In this document: positions 37,638 through 48,026 of the stretch, in pieces
Layout: each line of letters opens with the position of its first letter
How positions within the stretch are numbered: the stretch's first letter is position 1
NCBI RefSeq assembly: GCF_019645875.1
Contig: NZ_CP081000.1
Span: 3,534,001-3,598,000 of the forward strand
Length of the DNA stretch: 64,000 nucleotides
Direction of reading: 5' to 3'
Source of the DNA: Mycolicibacterium senegalense
Lineage (GTDB): Bacteria; Actinomycetota; Actinomycetes; Mycobacteriales; Mycobacteriaceae
The notes under the pieces: generated by a model
Databases searched by the model: none
Told to the model about the DNA's origin: nothing
Seen by the model: only the letters and a program-made list of their open reading frames with translations
Translations under genes and position numbers: made by a program

Positions 37638-39547
37638 TCGACCTGCTGGCCGACTTCCTGCTCCCCCAGGGGTGCACCGATCGCGGCGATCCAGCCGGTG
37701 ATCTGACGGGCGATGTGCTGGTCGGTCAGGCCGACCGCGGCCAACACCTCGCCACGCGAGGCATGCTCCTGGAAGACCTGCGGGACACCGAGATCCCGGC
37801 ACGGCACATCGATCTCCGCGTGGCGCAACGCCGCGGACACCGACGAACCGATCCCGCCGTGCACACCGTTGTCCTCGACGGTGACCACCAGCTTGTGCTG
37901 ACGCGCCAACTCACCCACGATCTCGGGAACCGGAAGCACCCAACGCGGATCCACCACCGTGACACCGATGCCCTGATTACGCAGCCGCTCGGCGACCGCC
38001 AGCGCCATCGACGCGAAAGATCCCACGGCGACCAGCAGCACGTCCTCGGTCAGCCCCGCGGCCGGGACGGCCAGCACATCGACACCCCCGCGCCGCTGCA
38101 GCGCCGGAATGTCTTCACCCACATCACCTTTGGGGAACCGGAGGGCTGTCGGGCCGTCGTTGACCGCCAATGCCTCGCCCAGTTCCTCGCGCAAGGTCGC
38201 ACCGTCGCGGGGCGCGGCGACCCGGATGCCCGGGATGATGCCGAGTACCGACAGATCCCAGACCCCGTTGTGGCTGGCCCCGTCCGGCCCGGTGACACCG
38301 GCCCGATCCAGCACCATGGTGACCGGCAATTTGTGCAGCGCCACGTCCATCATCAGTTGGTCGAACGCGCGGTTGAGGAACGTCGAATAGATCGCCACCA
38401 CCGGATGCAGGCCGCCCATGGCCAGGCCGGCCGCCGATGTCATGGCGTGCTGCTCGGCAATACCCACGTCGAAGAACCTGTCGGGGAACCGATCCCGGAA
38501 TGCACTCAGACCCGTGGGCCCCGGCATGGCAGCGGTGATCGCCACGACGTCGCGCCGTTTCGTCCCGATCTTGATCAGCTCGTCGGAGAACACCGACGTC
38601 CAACCCGGCGCGGACACCTTCGTCGGCAGCCCCGTCTCCGGGTCGATGACACCGCAGGCGTGCATCTGATCCGCTTCGTCGTTCTCGGCATGCGCATAGC
38701 CCATGCCCTTGCGGGTCACCACGTGGACGATCACCGGGGCCTTGAACCCGCGGGCGTGGCGCAGCGCGCTCTCCACCGCATGCTCGTCGTGACCGTCGAT
38801 CGGTCCGACGTACTTGATGCCGAGATCGGTGAACATCACCTGCGGGGCGACCGCGTCCTTGATGCCGGCCTTGATGCTGTGCATGCACTGGTAGCAGAAC
38901 TCGCCGACGACCGGCAGCCCCCGCACGGCCTTGCGGCCCTCTTCCAGGATCCGTTCATAGGCCGGCTGCAACCGCAGGCCCGCCAGGTGATCGGCGAACC
39001 CGCCAATGGTCGGCGCATAGCTGCGCCCGTTGTCGTTGACGACGATGACGACCGGGCGACCGCCGGTCGCGATGTTGTTGAGCGCCTCCCAGCACATGCC
39101 GCCGGTGAGGGCGCCGTCACCGACGACGGCCACCACGTGGCGATTGCGGTGCCCGGTGAGTTCGAACGCCTTGGCCAGACCGTCGGCATACGAGAGCGCG
39201 GTGCTGGCGTGGCTGGACTCCACCCAGTCGTGCTCGCTCTCGTTGCGCGACGGATACCCCGACAGACCGTCCTTGCACCGCAGGGTGTCGAAATCCTGTG
39301 CACGCCCGGTCAGCATCTTGTGGACGTAGGCCTGGTGACCCGTGTCGAAGATGATCGGATCATGGGGCGAATCGAACACGCGATGCAGCGCCAACGTGAG
39401 TTCGACGACACCCAGATTGGGGCCAAGATGTCCGCCGGTTGCAGCCACCTTGTGGATCAGGAACTGACGAATTTCCTGTGCCAGATCAGTCAACTGAGAC
39501 TGTGACAGGTGCTGCAGATCGGCGGGACCGCGGACCTGTTCAAGCAT
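37634..39547 (-). CDS. dxs: 1-deoxy-D-xylulose-5-phosphate synthase Dxs
   Basis: First enzyme of the MEP isoprenoid pathway, thiamine-diphosphate dependent: pyruvate plus glyceraldehyde-3-phosphate to DXP. 637 residues, the same as M. tuberculosis Dxs1 within a residue. [13 protein letters not shown] near the N-terminus, thiamine motif [16 protein letters not shown] (about 150), and the second-half [18 protein letters not shown] start at the ATG before LEQVRG; an in-frame ATG seven codons upstream is less likely. Confidence 0.95.
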   Translation of the reverse strand: MLEQVRGPADLQHLSQSQLTDLAQEIRQFLIHKVAATGGHLGPNLGVVELTLALHRVFDSPHDPIIFDTGHQAYVHKMLTGRAQDFDTLRCKDGLSGYPSRNESEHDWVESSHASTALSYADGLAKAFELTGHRNRHVVAVVGDGALTGGMCWEALNNIATGGRPVVIVVNDNGRSYAPTIGGFADHLAGLRLQPAYERILEEGRKAVRGLPVVGEFCYQCMHSIKAGIKDAVAPQVMFTDLGIKYVGPIDGHDEHAVESALRHARGFKAPVIVHVVTRKGMGYAHAENDEADQMHACGVIDPETGLPTKVSAPGWTSVFSDELIKIGTKRRDVVAITAAMPGPTGLSAFRDRFPDRFFDVGIAEQHAMTSAAGLAMGGLHPVVAIYSTFLNRAFDQLMMDVALHKLPVTMVLDRAGVTGPDGASHNGVWDLSVLGIIPGIRVAAPRDGATLREELGEALAVNDGPTALRFPKGDVGEDIPALQRRGGVDVLAVPAAGLTEDVLLVAVGSFASMALAVAERLRNQGIGVTVVDPRWVLPVPEIVGELARQHKLVVTVEDNGVHGGIGSSVSAALRHAEIDVPCRDLGVPQVFQEHASRGEVLAAVGLTDQHIARQITGWIAAIGAPLGEQEVGQQVD

Positions 39548-39574
39548 CCCGCCAGTGTACGCACGCATCGGGGG

Positions 39575-40867
39575 TCAGTCCTGTCGAGGCTGATAGACGT
39601 CAGGCACCCCGTCATTGTCGGCGTCGACGGTTTCCAGCTGATGAATGCGGCGGTAAACGGCATTGCGCGACACCAGAACCACCGAGGCCAGCAGGCCTGC
39701 CACCACCGAACCGGTGACCACCGCGATCTTCACATCGTCATCGGCCACGGTGGAATGCCCGAAGGCCAGCTCTCCGATGAGCAGCGACACCGTGAAGCCG
39801 ATACCGGCCAACATCGCGACGCCGAGCACGTCGCGCCAGGCCAGATCTTCATCGAGGGTCGCGTGGGTGAAGCGGGCCAGCAGATACGTCGTCCCCAGCA
39901 CTCCGATGGGCTTGCCGAGCACGAGCCCGACGATCACCCCGAGTGTGACCGGGTGCGTCAGGGCGTCGGCGAAACCGGACCAGCCGCCGACCGTCACGCC
40001 CGCGGCGAAGAACGCGAAGACGGGCACGGCGAAGCCGGCCGACAGCGGCCGCACGATGTGCTCGAAATGCTTGGCCGAGGCGTGGCGGCCCAGCACCGGC
40101 ACGGTGAACCCGAGCACCACCCCGGCCACTGTGGCGTGCACACCGCTGGCATGGACCAGCGCCCAGGCGACGATCGCCGGCGGCATCAGGATCCACCACT
40201 GCCGCACACCCCGCTGCACGGCAAACGCGTACAACGCGATCGGGATCAGGGCAGCGGCCAGCGGCCCCAGCGCCACGTGATCGGTGAAGAAGACCGCGAT
40301 GACGGTGATCGCGAGCAGATCGTCGACCACAGCCAGGGTGAGCAGGAAGATCCGCAGTGCCGCAGGCAGGTGGGTGGAGACCACAGCCAGCACCGCCAGC
40401 GCGAAGGCGATGTCGGTGGCGATCGGCACCGCCCACCCGGCGAGGTTCTCCGGATGCCCCGAGAACAGGTTGATCCCGACGAAGATCGCCGCGGGCACCA
40501 CCATGCCGCCCACCGCCGCCGCGATGGGCAGCGCCGCGCGGGCGGGATCACGTAGGTCACCGGCCACGAATTCGCGTTTGAGCTCAACTCCCACGACGAA
40601 GAAGAAGACCGCCAGCAGCCCGTCGGCGGCCCAGGCCGACAGGCTCAGGTTCAGGTGCAGTGACTGCGGGCCGATGACGAATTCCGAGAGCCGGTCATAT
40701 CCGCTCGACCACGGCGAGTTGGCCCAGACCAGCGCCGCACCCGCGGCCGCCAGCAACAACGCGCCGCCTACGGTCTCGGTACGCAGCAGATCGGAGACCC
40801 GCTGCCACTCCGGCCACGAGCCGCGAACGAGCAGACGGCGGCTGGCGGGTTGACGGCGATTACTCAT
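39575..40867 (-). CDS. nhaA: Na+/H+ antiporter NhaA with acidic C-terminal tail
   Basis: Sodium/proton antiporter of the inner membrane, 430 residues, about 12 helices. The transport aspartates are visible in [11 protein letters not shown] and [10 protein letters not shown]. The ATG with AGGAG four bases upstream gives MSNRRQ; an ATG eight codons earlier is less well placed. The C-terminus carries a [11 protein letters not shown] segment that resembles a calcium-binding DxDxDG loop and is not part of the NhaA fold as I know it. Confidence 0.9.
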   Translation of the reverse strand: MSNRRQPASRRLLVRGSWPEWQRVSDLLRTETVGGALLLAAAGAALVWANSPWSSGYDRLSEFVIGPQSLHLNLSLSAWAADGLLAVFFFVVGVELKREFVAGDLRDPARAALPIAAAVGGMVVPAAIFVGINLFSGHPENLAGWAVPIATDIAFALAVLAVVSTHLPAALRIFLLTLAVVDDLLAITVIAVFFTDHVALGPLAAALIPIALYAFAVQRGVRQWWILMPPAIVAWALVHASGVHATVAGVVLGFTVPVLGRHASAKHFEHIVRPLSAGFAVPVFAFFAAGVTVGGWSGFADALTHPVTLGVIVGLVLGKPIGVLGTTYLLARFTHATLDEDLAWRDVLGVAMLAGIGFTVSLLIGELAFGHSTVADDDVKIAVVTGSVVAGLLASVVLVSRNAVYRRIHQLETVDADNDGVPDVYQPRQD

Positions 40868-41055
40868 CGGGCTCCTGTGGTCAGCATTCATCCAACGCCG
40901 ACCAGACTTCCCGGCACACCCGCGGATAACGCTAACAGGCGAGACGGATGAGCAAATACCGACGAAGTCCTTGGCAGCGCGTCAAACCGGCGACAAAACT
41001 GAGACCCGCATGATTACGTAGGGTGTAGACGAAGTCGATTAGTCCGGGGTGCGGG

Positions 41056-42141
41056 TTGAGTCCATTCGATCACTATTACGCGCGTACCGCCCTGCTTGCT
41101 GCGCAGGGCAAGCGCACCCTGATGCAGCGTCTCATCGGGATCACCATCGTCGGTTTGGGCCTCGTGCCGCTGCTGCTGCTGATGAGCCCGGTGGGGCCGC
41201 ACGGCGCCCTCCGGTATGTCGCGGTCGCCATGAGCATCGGCGGTCTGACCATGGCGCAGTGGTGGTGGCGGCGCCAATGGCCCAGCCGCACCCAGTCGTG
41301 GATCGTGGTGTCCATCGGGACGGCCTGTATCGCAATCACCTGCATTCTGCTGGTCGACCCGGTCATCGGCCTCTTGGGCGCCAGCTCGCTGAGCCTGATC
41401 ACCGGCTACACGGCATTCCTGCACAGCCGGCGGGTGCTGCACCTGACCTGGGCGGCCTCGGGCGTTGTGGTGGCGTTCCTGGCGGTCCGGGTGGCCCTGA
41501 TGGATCCCTGGCTCGCGGCGGCGGGCACTTTGGTAGCGGTGCTGGTGATAGTGAGCACCTCGGCGCTGTGCCGGACGGCCGTCGAACTGATCGAGCCCGA
41601 CGTCCAGCATCCCAGTGAGATCGACCCGCTCACCGGTCTGCTCAACCGCGAGGCCTTCGACATGCACACCGCCACGATGCTGGGCTCGCACAGCCGACAC
41701 GACGACCAATATCTGGTGATCGTGGCGGTGGGGATCGACGACATGGCGCTGCTGAGCGACATGGACGGCACTCACAGCACGCTGCACGCCCGCGTCGCGG
41801 TGGCCCAGGCCATCCGCGAGACAGTGCGCCACAAGGTGCCGCTGGCCCACGTCTCCGACAGCGTGTTCCTGATCGCCGACGTGTTCAAGACCAACGACCC
41901 CTCGCCGCTGGTCAACCGGATCCGGATGGCGATCACCACCACGCCCATGCGCCTGACGGCCAGCATCGGCACGGCCTGCAGTCAGCTGCGCCCGTTGACC
42001 GAACTCCCCACCCCGCAGGTGGTCGACGCCCTCGTGGCGCTGGCCGACACCGCGATGAACCAGTCACGCGCCGAGGGCGGCAACCGCGCCACCTACGCGC
42101 ACTTCCCCACCCCGACGATGGGCCCCGACGCCCAGGAGTGA
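41056..42141 (+). CDS. Membrane protein with degenerate GGDEF domain
   Basis: 361 residues: five or six hydrophobic helices in the first 180, then a GGDEF-like domain opened by EIDPLTGLLNREAF. Where active diguanylate cyclases have GG(D/E)EF, this has HVSDSVFL, so cyclase activity is unlikely; it could bind nucleotide or act through protein contacts. The start is a TTG with a GGGG-type ribosome site, since no ATG or GTG suits. Monocistronic, between nhaA (164-bp divergent gap) and the convergent methyltransferase gene. Confidence 0.75.
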   Translation: MSPFDHYYARTALLAAQGKRTLMQRLIGITIVGLGLVPLLLLMSPVGPHGALRYVAVAMSIGGLTMAQWWWRRQWPSRTQSWIVVSIGTACIAITCILLVDPVIGLLGASSLSLITGYTAFLHSRRVLHLTWAASGVVVAFLAVRVALMDPWLAAAGTLVAVLVIVSTSALCRTAVELIEPDVQHPSEIDPLTGLLNREAFDMHTATMLGSHSRHDDQYLVIVAVGIDDMALLSDMDGTHSTLHARVAVAQAIRETVRHKVPLAHVSDSVFLIADVFKTNDPSPLVNRIRMAITTTPMRLTASIGTACSQLRPLTELPTPQVVDALVALADTAMNQSRAEGGNRATYAHFPTPTMGPDAQE

Positions 42142-42168
42142 CAGACCCCGATCAGCGGGGCCGGGCAG

Positions 42169-43386
42169 TCAGCGGGTCAGCACCGCGACGCACTCCACGT
42201 GGTGGGTCAACGGGAAGGAATCGAACACCCGCAGCTCCTCCACGGCGTAGCCGTGGCCCAGGTACAGCCCGATGTCCCGGGCGAAGGACGCTGCCTCGCA
42301 ACCGATGTGGATGACCCGCGGCACGTCCGTGGCGGCCAGCGCATCGATCACATCGCGGCCGGCGCCGGTGCGCGGCGGGTCGAGCACCGCGACGTCGGGA
42401 CGCCCCGACTCGGCGGACAGGGCGCGTCGAACCGAGTCGGCGACGACCGAGACCCAAGGCAGGTCGGCCAGCGCGCCGCGCGCCGCGCGGGACGCCCCGC
42501 GTGAGGTGTCAACGGTGAGCACGCGGCCGTCGGGCCCGACCTGTTCGGCCAGCGCCGCGGCGAACACCCCGGCACCGCCGTACAGATCCCACGCCGTCAT
42601 GCCCGGCCGCAGCCCGGACCAGTCGGCCACCAGCCCGCTGTAGAGCGCGGCGGCATCACGGTGGGCCTGCCAGAACGCCGTCACCGGCAGCATCCACCGC
42701 CGCTCGCCGACGCGCTGCACCGCCTCGTAGTCACCCTCGATGACCCGCGTCGGATTCTTCGGACCAGAGGCCCGGCCGCCTTTGCGAACAGTCGCCTTGG
42801 GACCCGATTGCACGATGTGGCGGCGGCCGTCGGAGTCCAGCACCGCATGCACGTGCGCACCGGGCGTCCAGCGCATCTCGGCCAGACCGTCGGTCAGTTC
42901 GGCGGGCAGTTGTCCGCAAGCGAGGTCGGTGACCAGATCGGCGCTGTGGTAGCGGTGCAGTCCGGCCCGGCCGTCGGCGGTGGTGTCCAAGCGCACGCGG
43001 GTCCGCCAGCCGAGGACGTCACCGGCGCCGACCGGTTCGGCCGCCGGCGGCTCGTCGCGCCAGGTGAATCCGCCCAGTCGCGCCAACTGGTTGGCCACCA
43101 CCGAACCTTTGAGCCGCCGCGCCGCCTCCGGCTCGGCGAATGCCAGGTCACAGCATCCGGCACCGTCCACCCCGGCGATCGGGCACAGCGATGCGACCCT
43201 GTCATCGGACGGTTCCACGACCTCGACAACCTCAGCGTGCCAATACGACCCACGCTCGTCGAACACGTTGACCCGCACGGTCTCTCCGGGCAGGGCATAG
43301 CGGACGAATACCACTCGCCCGTCATGTCGGGCCACGCAACTGCCACCGTTGGCGGCCGCCCCGACGGTCAGCGTCAGTTCCGTCAT
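42169..43386 (-). CDS. TrmA/RumA-family RNA (uracil-5-)-methyltransferase (Rv2689c-like)
   Basis: SAM-dependent RNA methyltransferase of the TrmA/RumA/RlmD class, 405 residues. An N-terminal TRAM-like OB region (about 1-60) is followed by an insert and a Rossmann domain. WDLYGGAGVFA binds SAM, VLDPPRTGAG is the family motif, and the catalytic Cys is in HIGCEAASFARD. Four Cys in the N-terminal third (around CPIAGVDGAGCCDL) suggest an Fe-S site or its remains. Whether tRNA or rRNA is the target is unknown. Its start overlaps the permease stop. Confidence 0.88.
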   Translation of the reverse strand: MTELTLTVGAAANGGSCVARHDGRVVFVRYALPGETVRVNVFDERGSYWHAEVVEVVEPSDDRVASLCPIAGVDGAGCCDLAFAEPEAARRLKGSVVANQLARLGGFTWRDEPPAAEPVGAGDVLGWRTRVRLDTTADGRAGLHRYHSADLVTDLACGQLPAELTDGLAEMRWTPGAHVHAVLDSDGRRHIVQSGPKATVRKGGRASGPKNPTRVIEGDYEAVQRVGERRWMLPVTAFWQAHRDAAALYSGLVADWSGLRPGMTAWDLYGGAGVFAAALAEQVGPDGRVLTVDTSRGASRAARGALADLPWVSVVADSVRRALSAESGRPDVAVLDPPRTGAGRDVIDALAATDVPRVIHIGCEAASFARDIGLYLGHGYAVEELRVFDSFPLTHHVECVAVLTR

Positions 43387-45377
43387 TCCAGGAATCCCCT
43401 ACGCGCGTCGCCCGGAGTGGCGCGCGGCTGCAGCGCCTTCAACCGCTCCGACGAATTCAATTGCCACGGAACGGATGTCACCATCACGTTGGGCATGAAC
43501 AACAACCGACCCTTGAGCCGCAGCGCACTCTGGTTGTGCAGTACCTGCTCCCACCAGTGCCCCACGACGTACTCGGGGATGAACACCGTCACCACTGTTC
43601 GCGGAGACTCCTTGGTGACCCGTTTGACGTAGTCCAGTACCGGGCGCGTGATTTCGCGATACGGAGAGGCGATCACCTTCAACGGGACACTGACGTCGCT
43701 GTCCTCCCACTGATGCACCAACGCCCGGGTCTCGGCGTCGTCGACGCTGACCGTGATCGCCTCCAGCACGTCAGGCCGGGTGGCCCGCGCGTAGGCCAGC
43801 GCCCGCTTGGTCGGCAGATGCAGCTTCGAGACCAGGACCACCGCATGGTTGCGGCTCGGCAGCACGATGTCGCCCGCGTCCTCGTCCTCTGTCTCCAGCT
43901 CACGGGCCACGGTGTCGTAGTGCTTGTGGATCATCTTCATGATCACGAAAAGGGCGCTCATCGCCAGGATGGCGATCCAGGCACCGGCGGCGAACTTGGT
44001 CACCACCACAACCACCAGCACGGCCCCCGTGGCGGTCAGACCGACCGCGTTGATGATGCGCGAGCGCATCATGTGCCGCCGCACCGCCGGATCGGTTTCG
44101 GTGCGCAACAACCGGGTCCAGTGCCGGACCATGCCGATCTGGCTGAGCGTGAACGATACGAACACGCCCACGATGTAGAGCTGGATCAGGGCCGTCACCT
44201 CGGCACGGAAGGCCACCACGAAAGCGATCGCCGCGAAGGCCAGGAAAAGGATGCCGTTGGAGAAGGCCAACCGGTCACCGCGGGTGTGAAGCTGACGCGG
44301 CAGGAATCGGTCCTGGGCCAGGATCGACCCGAGCACCGGGAACCCGTTGAACGCGGTGTTGGCGGCCAGCACCAGGATCAATGCCGTCACCCCGGCGATC
44401 AGGTACAGGCCCACCGGGAAGTTGTGGAACACCGCGTCGGCGAGCTGCGCGATCAATGTCTTCTGGTGATAGTCGGCCGGCGCGCCGATCAGCTGCTCGT
44501 GGGGCCGTTCAGCGATCTGCACGCCCGTCGCCTTGGCCAGCAGGATGATTCCCATGAACAGGGTGACCGAGATCACCCCCAGCAGTAGCAAGGTGGTCGC
44601 CGCGTTGCGCGACTTGGGCTTACGGAAGGCCGGCACACCGTTGCTGATCGCCTCGACACCGGTCAGCGCCGCCGAACCCGAAGAGAACGCCCGGGCCACC
44701 AGGAACACCAGCGCGAAGCCGAGCACCTCACCGTGTTCGGGATGCATCTCGAAACCGGCTGACTCGGCGCGAAGCGGATTGCCCAGAACGTAGATCTGGA
44801 ACAGGCCCCAGCCCAGCATGATGTACATGCCGATCATGAAGGCGTAGGTGGGAATCGCGAACGCGGTGCCCGACTCCCGCAGGCCGCGCAAGTTCATCGA
44901 CGCCAGCAGCAGGATCGCCGCCACCGCGAACAGCACTTTGTGTTGCGCGACGAACGGCACCGCCGAGCCGATGTTCGACATCGCCGACGACATCGACACC
45001 GCAACTGTCAGCACGTAATCCACCATCAGCGCGCTGGCGACCGTCAGCCCCGCGGTGGGCCCGAGGTTCGTGGTGACGACCTCGTAATCGCCACCGCCGG
45101 ACGGATAGGCGTGCACGTTCTGGCGGTAGCTGGCGATCACGATGAGCATCACGCCGGCCACCGCGAGACCGATCCAGGGCGTCAGGGAGTAGGCCGTCAG
45201 CCCGGCCACCGAGAGCACCAGAAAGATTTCCTCCGGCGCGTAGGCCACCGACGACAACGCGTCGGAGGCGAACACCGGCAACGCGATGCGTTTGGGCAAC
45301 AGCGTGTGAGAGAGCTTGTCGCTGCGGAACGGCCGCCCCAGAACCAACCGGCGTGCTGCCGTCGAAAGCTTGGACAC
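43383..45377 (-). CDS. APC-superfamily amino acid permease (Rv2690c-like)
   Basis: 664-residue polytopic transporter of the APC superfamily: about 12 helices in the first 430 residues, then a 200-residue cytosolic domain. FASDALSSVAYAPEEIFL opens helix 1. The GTG start VSKLSTAARR matches the usual size (657 in M. tuberculosis); the frame stays open far upstream but there it is antisense to ceoB. Divergent from the ceoB-ceoC potassium genes, suggesting a role in ion or osmolyte uptake. Confidence 0.88.
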   Translation of the reverse strand: MSKLSTAARRLVLGRPFRSDKLSHTLLPKRIALPVFASDALSSVAYAPEEIFLVLSVAGLTAYSLTPWIGLAVAGVMLIVIASYRQNVHAYPSGGGDYEVVTTNLGPTAGLTVASALMVDYVLTVAVSMSSAMSNIGSAVPFVAQHKVLFAVAAILLLASMNLRGLRESGTAFAIPTYAFMIGMYIMLGWGLFQIYVLGNPLRAESAGFEMHPEHGEVLGFALVFLVARAFSSGSAALTGVEAISNGVPAFRKPKSRNAATTLLLLGVISVTLFMGIILLAKATGVQIAERPHEQLIGAPADYHQKTLIAQLADAVFHNFPVGLYLIAGVTALILVLAANTAFNGFPVLGSILAQDRFLPRQLHTRGDRLAFSNGILFLAFAAIAFVVAFRAEVTALIQLYIVGVFVSFTLSQIGMVRHWTRLLRTETDPAVRRHMMRSRIINAVGLTATGAVLVVVVVTKFAAGAWIAILAMSALFVIMKMIHKHYDTVARELETEDEDAGDIVLPSRNHAVVLVSKLHLPTKRALAYARATRPDVLEAITVSVDDAETRALVHQWEDSDVSVPLKVIASPYREITRPVLDYVKRVTKESPRTVVTVFIPEYVVGHWWEQVLHNQSALRLKGRLLFMPNVMVTSVPWQLNSSERLKALQPRATPGDARRGFLE

Positions 45378-45483
45378 GAGAGCCAAGACTAAGCCCGAAC
45401 ACGAAAAGTCGTCACAAAGCTGTAGCGTTCCGGGTGCACGGATAGAGCAATATTGCTTTTCTGCCACCGGAAAGGACCTTCGG

Positions 45484-46158
45484 GTGCGTGTAGTGGTCAT
45501 GGGGTGCGGCCGAGTGGGCGCCTCCCTCGCAGACAGCCTGGCCCGCATCGGCCACGAGGTCGCGGTCATCGACCGCGACAGCACCGCGTTCCACCGGCTC
45601 TCGCCGGATTTCACCGGTGAGCGTGTGCTGGGCATGGGCTTCGACCGCGACGTGCTGCTGCGGGCCGGCATCGAGGAGGCCGGCGCCTTCGCCGCGGTCT
45701 CCTCGGGCGACAACTCCAACATCATCTCGGCCCGGGTGGCCCGCGAGACGTTCGGTGTGGAACGCGTCGTGGCCCGCATCTACGACGCCAAGCGCGCCGC
45801 CGTCTACGAGCGCCTCGGTATCCCCACGGTGGCCACGGTGCCGTGGACCACAGATCGTCTGCTCAATGTGCTGACCCGAGAGACCGAGACCACCAAATGG
45901 CGGGATCCGTCGGGCAATGTGGGAGTCGCCGAACTTCCGCTGCACCAGGATTGGGCCGGGCATCTGGTGACCGATCTGGAAGCGGCCACGGGCGGCAGGG
46001 TGGCCTTCATGATCCGGTTCGGCAACGGCTATCTGCCCGAACCGAAGACCGTGATCCAGGCCGGCGACCAGGTGTACGTGGCCGCGGTGTCCGGGCACAT
46101 CGCCGAGGCACTGGCCATCGCGGCCCTGCCGCCGAGCGAGGACTTGGAGTCGCACTGA
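45484..46158 (+). CDS. ceoB: TrkA-family K+ uptake regulator CeoB
   Basis: NAD-binding RCK/TrkA protein, 224 residues, that gates a potassium transporter from the cytosolic side. GCGRVGASL nucleotide loop at residue 7 and VIDRDS at the end of beta-2; C-terminal TrkA_C domain. GTG start. The stop overlaps the ceoC start (ATGA). M. tuberculosis Rv2691. Confidence 0.9.
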   Translation: MRVVVMGCGRVGASLADSLARIGHEVAVIDRDSTAFHRLSPDFTGERVLGMGFDRDVLLRAGIEEAGAFAAVSSGDNSNIISARVARETFGVERVVARIYDAKRAAVYERLGIPTVATVPWTTDRLLNVLTRETETTKWRDPSGNVGVAELPLHQDWAGHLVTDLEAATGGRVAFMIRFGNGYLPEPKTVIQAGDQVYVAAVSGHIAEALAIAALPPSEDLESH

Positions 46159-46826
46159 TGAAAGTTGCCATCGCCGGGGCCGGGGCCGTCGGCCGCTCCA
46201 TCGCCCGAGAGCTGCTCGACAGCAATCACGACGTGACGCTGCTGGAGCGCAATCCCGACCACATCGACGTCGACGCCATCCCCGCCGCGCACTGGCTGCT
46301 GGGCGATGCCTGTGAGATCACCATGCTGGAGTCGGTCAAGCTCGAAGAGTTCGACGTGGTGATCGCGGCGACCGGTGACGACAAGGTCAACGTCGTGGTG
46401 AGCCTGCTCGCCAAGACCGAATTCGCGGTACCCCGGGTGGTGGCCCGGGTCAACGATCCACGCAACGAGTGGCTGTTCGACGAGAATTGGGGCGTGGATG
46501 TCGCGGTCTCCACGCCGCGCATGCTCGCCTCACTGGTCGAGGAGGCCGTTGCCGTCGGCGATCTGGTGCGCCTGATGGAATTTCGCAAGGGGCAGGCCAA
46601 CCTGGTCGAGATCACGCTGCCCGACGACACTCCGTGGGGTGGACGCCCGGTCAAGCGCCTCGACCTGCCACGGGACACCGCTCTGGTGACGATTCTGCGC
46701 GGGTCCAGGGTGATCGTGCCCGAATCCGACGAGCCGCTGGAGGGTGGCGACGAGTTGTTGTTCGTCGCCGTCACCGAGTCCGAGGACGAACTGCGCGAGC
46801 TGCTGCTGCGCCCGGCGCCGCGCTAA
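46158..46826 (+). CDS. ceoC: TrkA-family K+ uptake regulator CeoC
   Basis: Second RCK/TrkA protein, 222 residues, paired with CeoB. GAGAVGRSI loop, LLERNP at the end of beta-2, and a C-terminal TrkA_C domain after residue 140. Overlaps ceoB by four bases; the last four bases overlap the convergent DUF3159 gene. Rv2692 counterpart. Confidence 0.9.
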   Translation: MKVAIAGAGAVGRSIARELLDSNHDVTLLERNPDHIDVDAIPAAHWLLGDACEITMLESVKLEEFDVVIAATGDDKVNVVVSLLAKTEFAVPRVVARVNDPRNEWLFDENWGVDVAVSTPRMLASLVEEAVAVGDLVRLMEFRKGQANLVEITLPDDTPWGGRPVKRLDLPRDTALVTILRGSRVIVPESDEPLEGGDELLFVAVTESEDELRELLLRPAPR

Positions 46827-47527
46827 CGCGCTCCGTCCACGGTCTGACCGGCGTCCTGGGGGTGGACAGCGCGCTGGGCGGCCCGGATTGCCAGATACGT
46901 CACCAACGCCGCGACGGCGGTCAGCGGCCAGCCCATCGCGATCCGGGCGAAGCCCAGCCAACCCGTCTGATCGGAGTCGTACAGGTACTGCTGCACCAGG
47001 AACCGCGACGCGAACACCGCGACCCAGGTGAGCGTGGCGATGTCGAACGCCAGCACGGCTTTACGGACGTCACGCCAGGCGCGGTCATGGGTGTTGACCC
47101 AGCCCCAGATGTAGCCGACCACCGGACGGCGGATCACCACGGATACCCCGAACAGGACCGCGTACAGCAGTGAACTCCAGATGCCAAGCAGGAAATAGCC
47201 TTTCGACTCCCCCACCAGATAGGCGATGAGTGCGCTGACGCCGACGGCGAAGAATCCCGACACCGCGGGCTGAACGGATTCCCGGCGGATCAACCGCCAG
47301 ATCAGGATCAGGGTCGCCACCCCGAGCGCGGCGGCGATCGCGGGCATCAGCCCGAATGCCGTCGACACCGGGACGAACACCACCACCGGCAGAGACGAGT
47401 AGATCAGCCCGCTGACGCCGCCCATCTGCTCGAGCACCGCCCGGCCGCCTCCGTGGGCAGGGGGTGACTCCGGATCACTCTCGGGGGACTGAGGTGGGTT
47501 GCCTGTGGGCTCTTCGGCCTGGCTCAC
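46823..47527 (-). CDS. DUF3159 membrane protein (Rv2693c-like)
   Basis: 234 residues with a charged, Pro-rich N-terminus and five to six hydrophobic helices from about residue 35. Conserved DUF3159 stretches GGVSGLIYSSLPVVVF and FGVSVVIRRPVVGYIWGW. Function unknown. The GTG start overlaps the stop of the OB-fold gene upstream. Confidence 0.82.
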   Translation of the reverse strand: MSQAEEPTGNPPQSPESDPESPPAHGGGRAVLEQMGGVSGLIYSSLPVVVFVPVSTAFGLMPAIAAALGVATLILIWRLIRRESVQPAVSGFFAVGVSALIAYLVGESKGYFLLGIWSSLLYAVLFGVSVVIRRPVVGYIWGWVNTHDRAWRDVRKAVLAFDIATLTWVAVFASRFLVQQYLYDSDQTGWLGFARIAMGWPLTAVAALVTYLAIRAAQRAVHPQDAGQTVDGAR

Positions 47528-47895
47528 TTCTGGATTTCGTAGCGGGGGTTGTAGATCGCCTTGGCGCCGTTCTCCAACTTGCCGACCCGACCGTGCACCC
47601 GCAGGGTGCAGCCGGACTCGATACCGGGAATGCGGCGCTGGCCGAGCCACACCAACATCACCGTGTCGGTTCCGTCGAACAGTTCGGCTTTGATGCCGCC
47701 GGAACACCCCTTGCCGTTACATTCGACGCTGCGCAGGGTGCCGACCATCGTCACTTCCTGGCCGCGCTGGGCGTCGATCGCCTTCAGCGCGCCGGTATTG
47801 ACGGCTTCGTCACTGAGCTCTTCGACATCAAGTTGTTCGGGGTCTTCCGTCAGGCGTCGCGTAAGCCGGCGCAGATACCCTTCGGCCGTAGCCAT
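47524..47895 (-). CDS. OB-fold nucleic-acid-binding-like protein (Rv2694c-like)
   Basis: 123 residues. GQEVTMVGTLRSVE to TLRVHGRVGKLENG looks like an OB-fold barrel with a CNGKGC loop. Probably binds nucleic acid; no direct function known. Forms a two-gene operon with the DUF3159 gene. Confidence 0.8.
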   Translation of the reverse strand: MATAEGYLRRLTRRLTEDPEQLDVEELSDEAVNTGALKAIDAQRGQEVTMVGTLRSVECNGKGCSGGIKAELFDGTDTVMLVWLGQRRIPGIESGCTLRVHGRVGKLENGAKAIYNPRYEIQK

Positions 47896-48026
47896 GGCCT
47901 CTCCTGACCTTCTGCGGATCCACTGTGAATCCGCCCAACCAACGCCACGGTAGACCTCTTGTTGAGCGAATGCCACGTGGGGTGCGGGTCGGCACGCCGA
48001 CGATTTGACGGGGCAGGCACGATCAT

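Noticed and set aside
43383..45779. 798-residue version of the APC permease starting at 45779
   Set aside because: The extra N-terminal part is antisense to ceoB and has no transporter character; the GTG at 45377 gives the usual family length.
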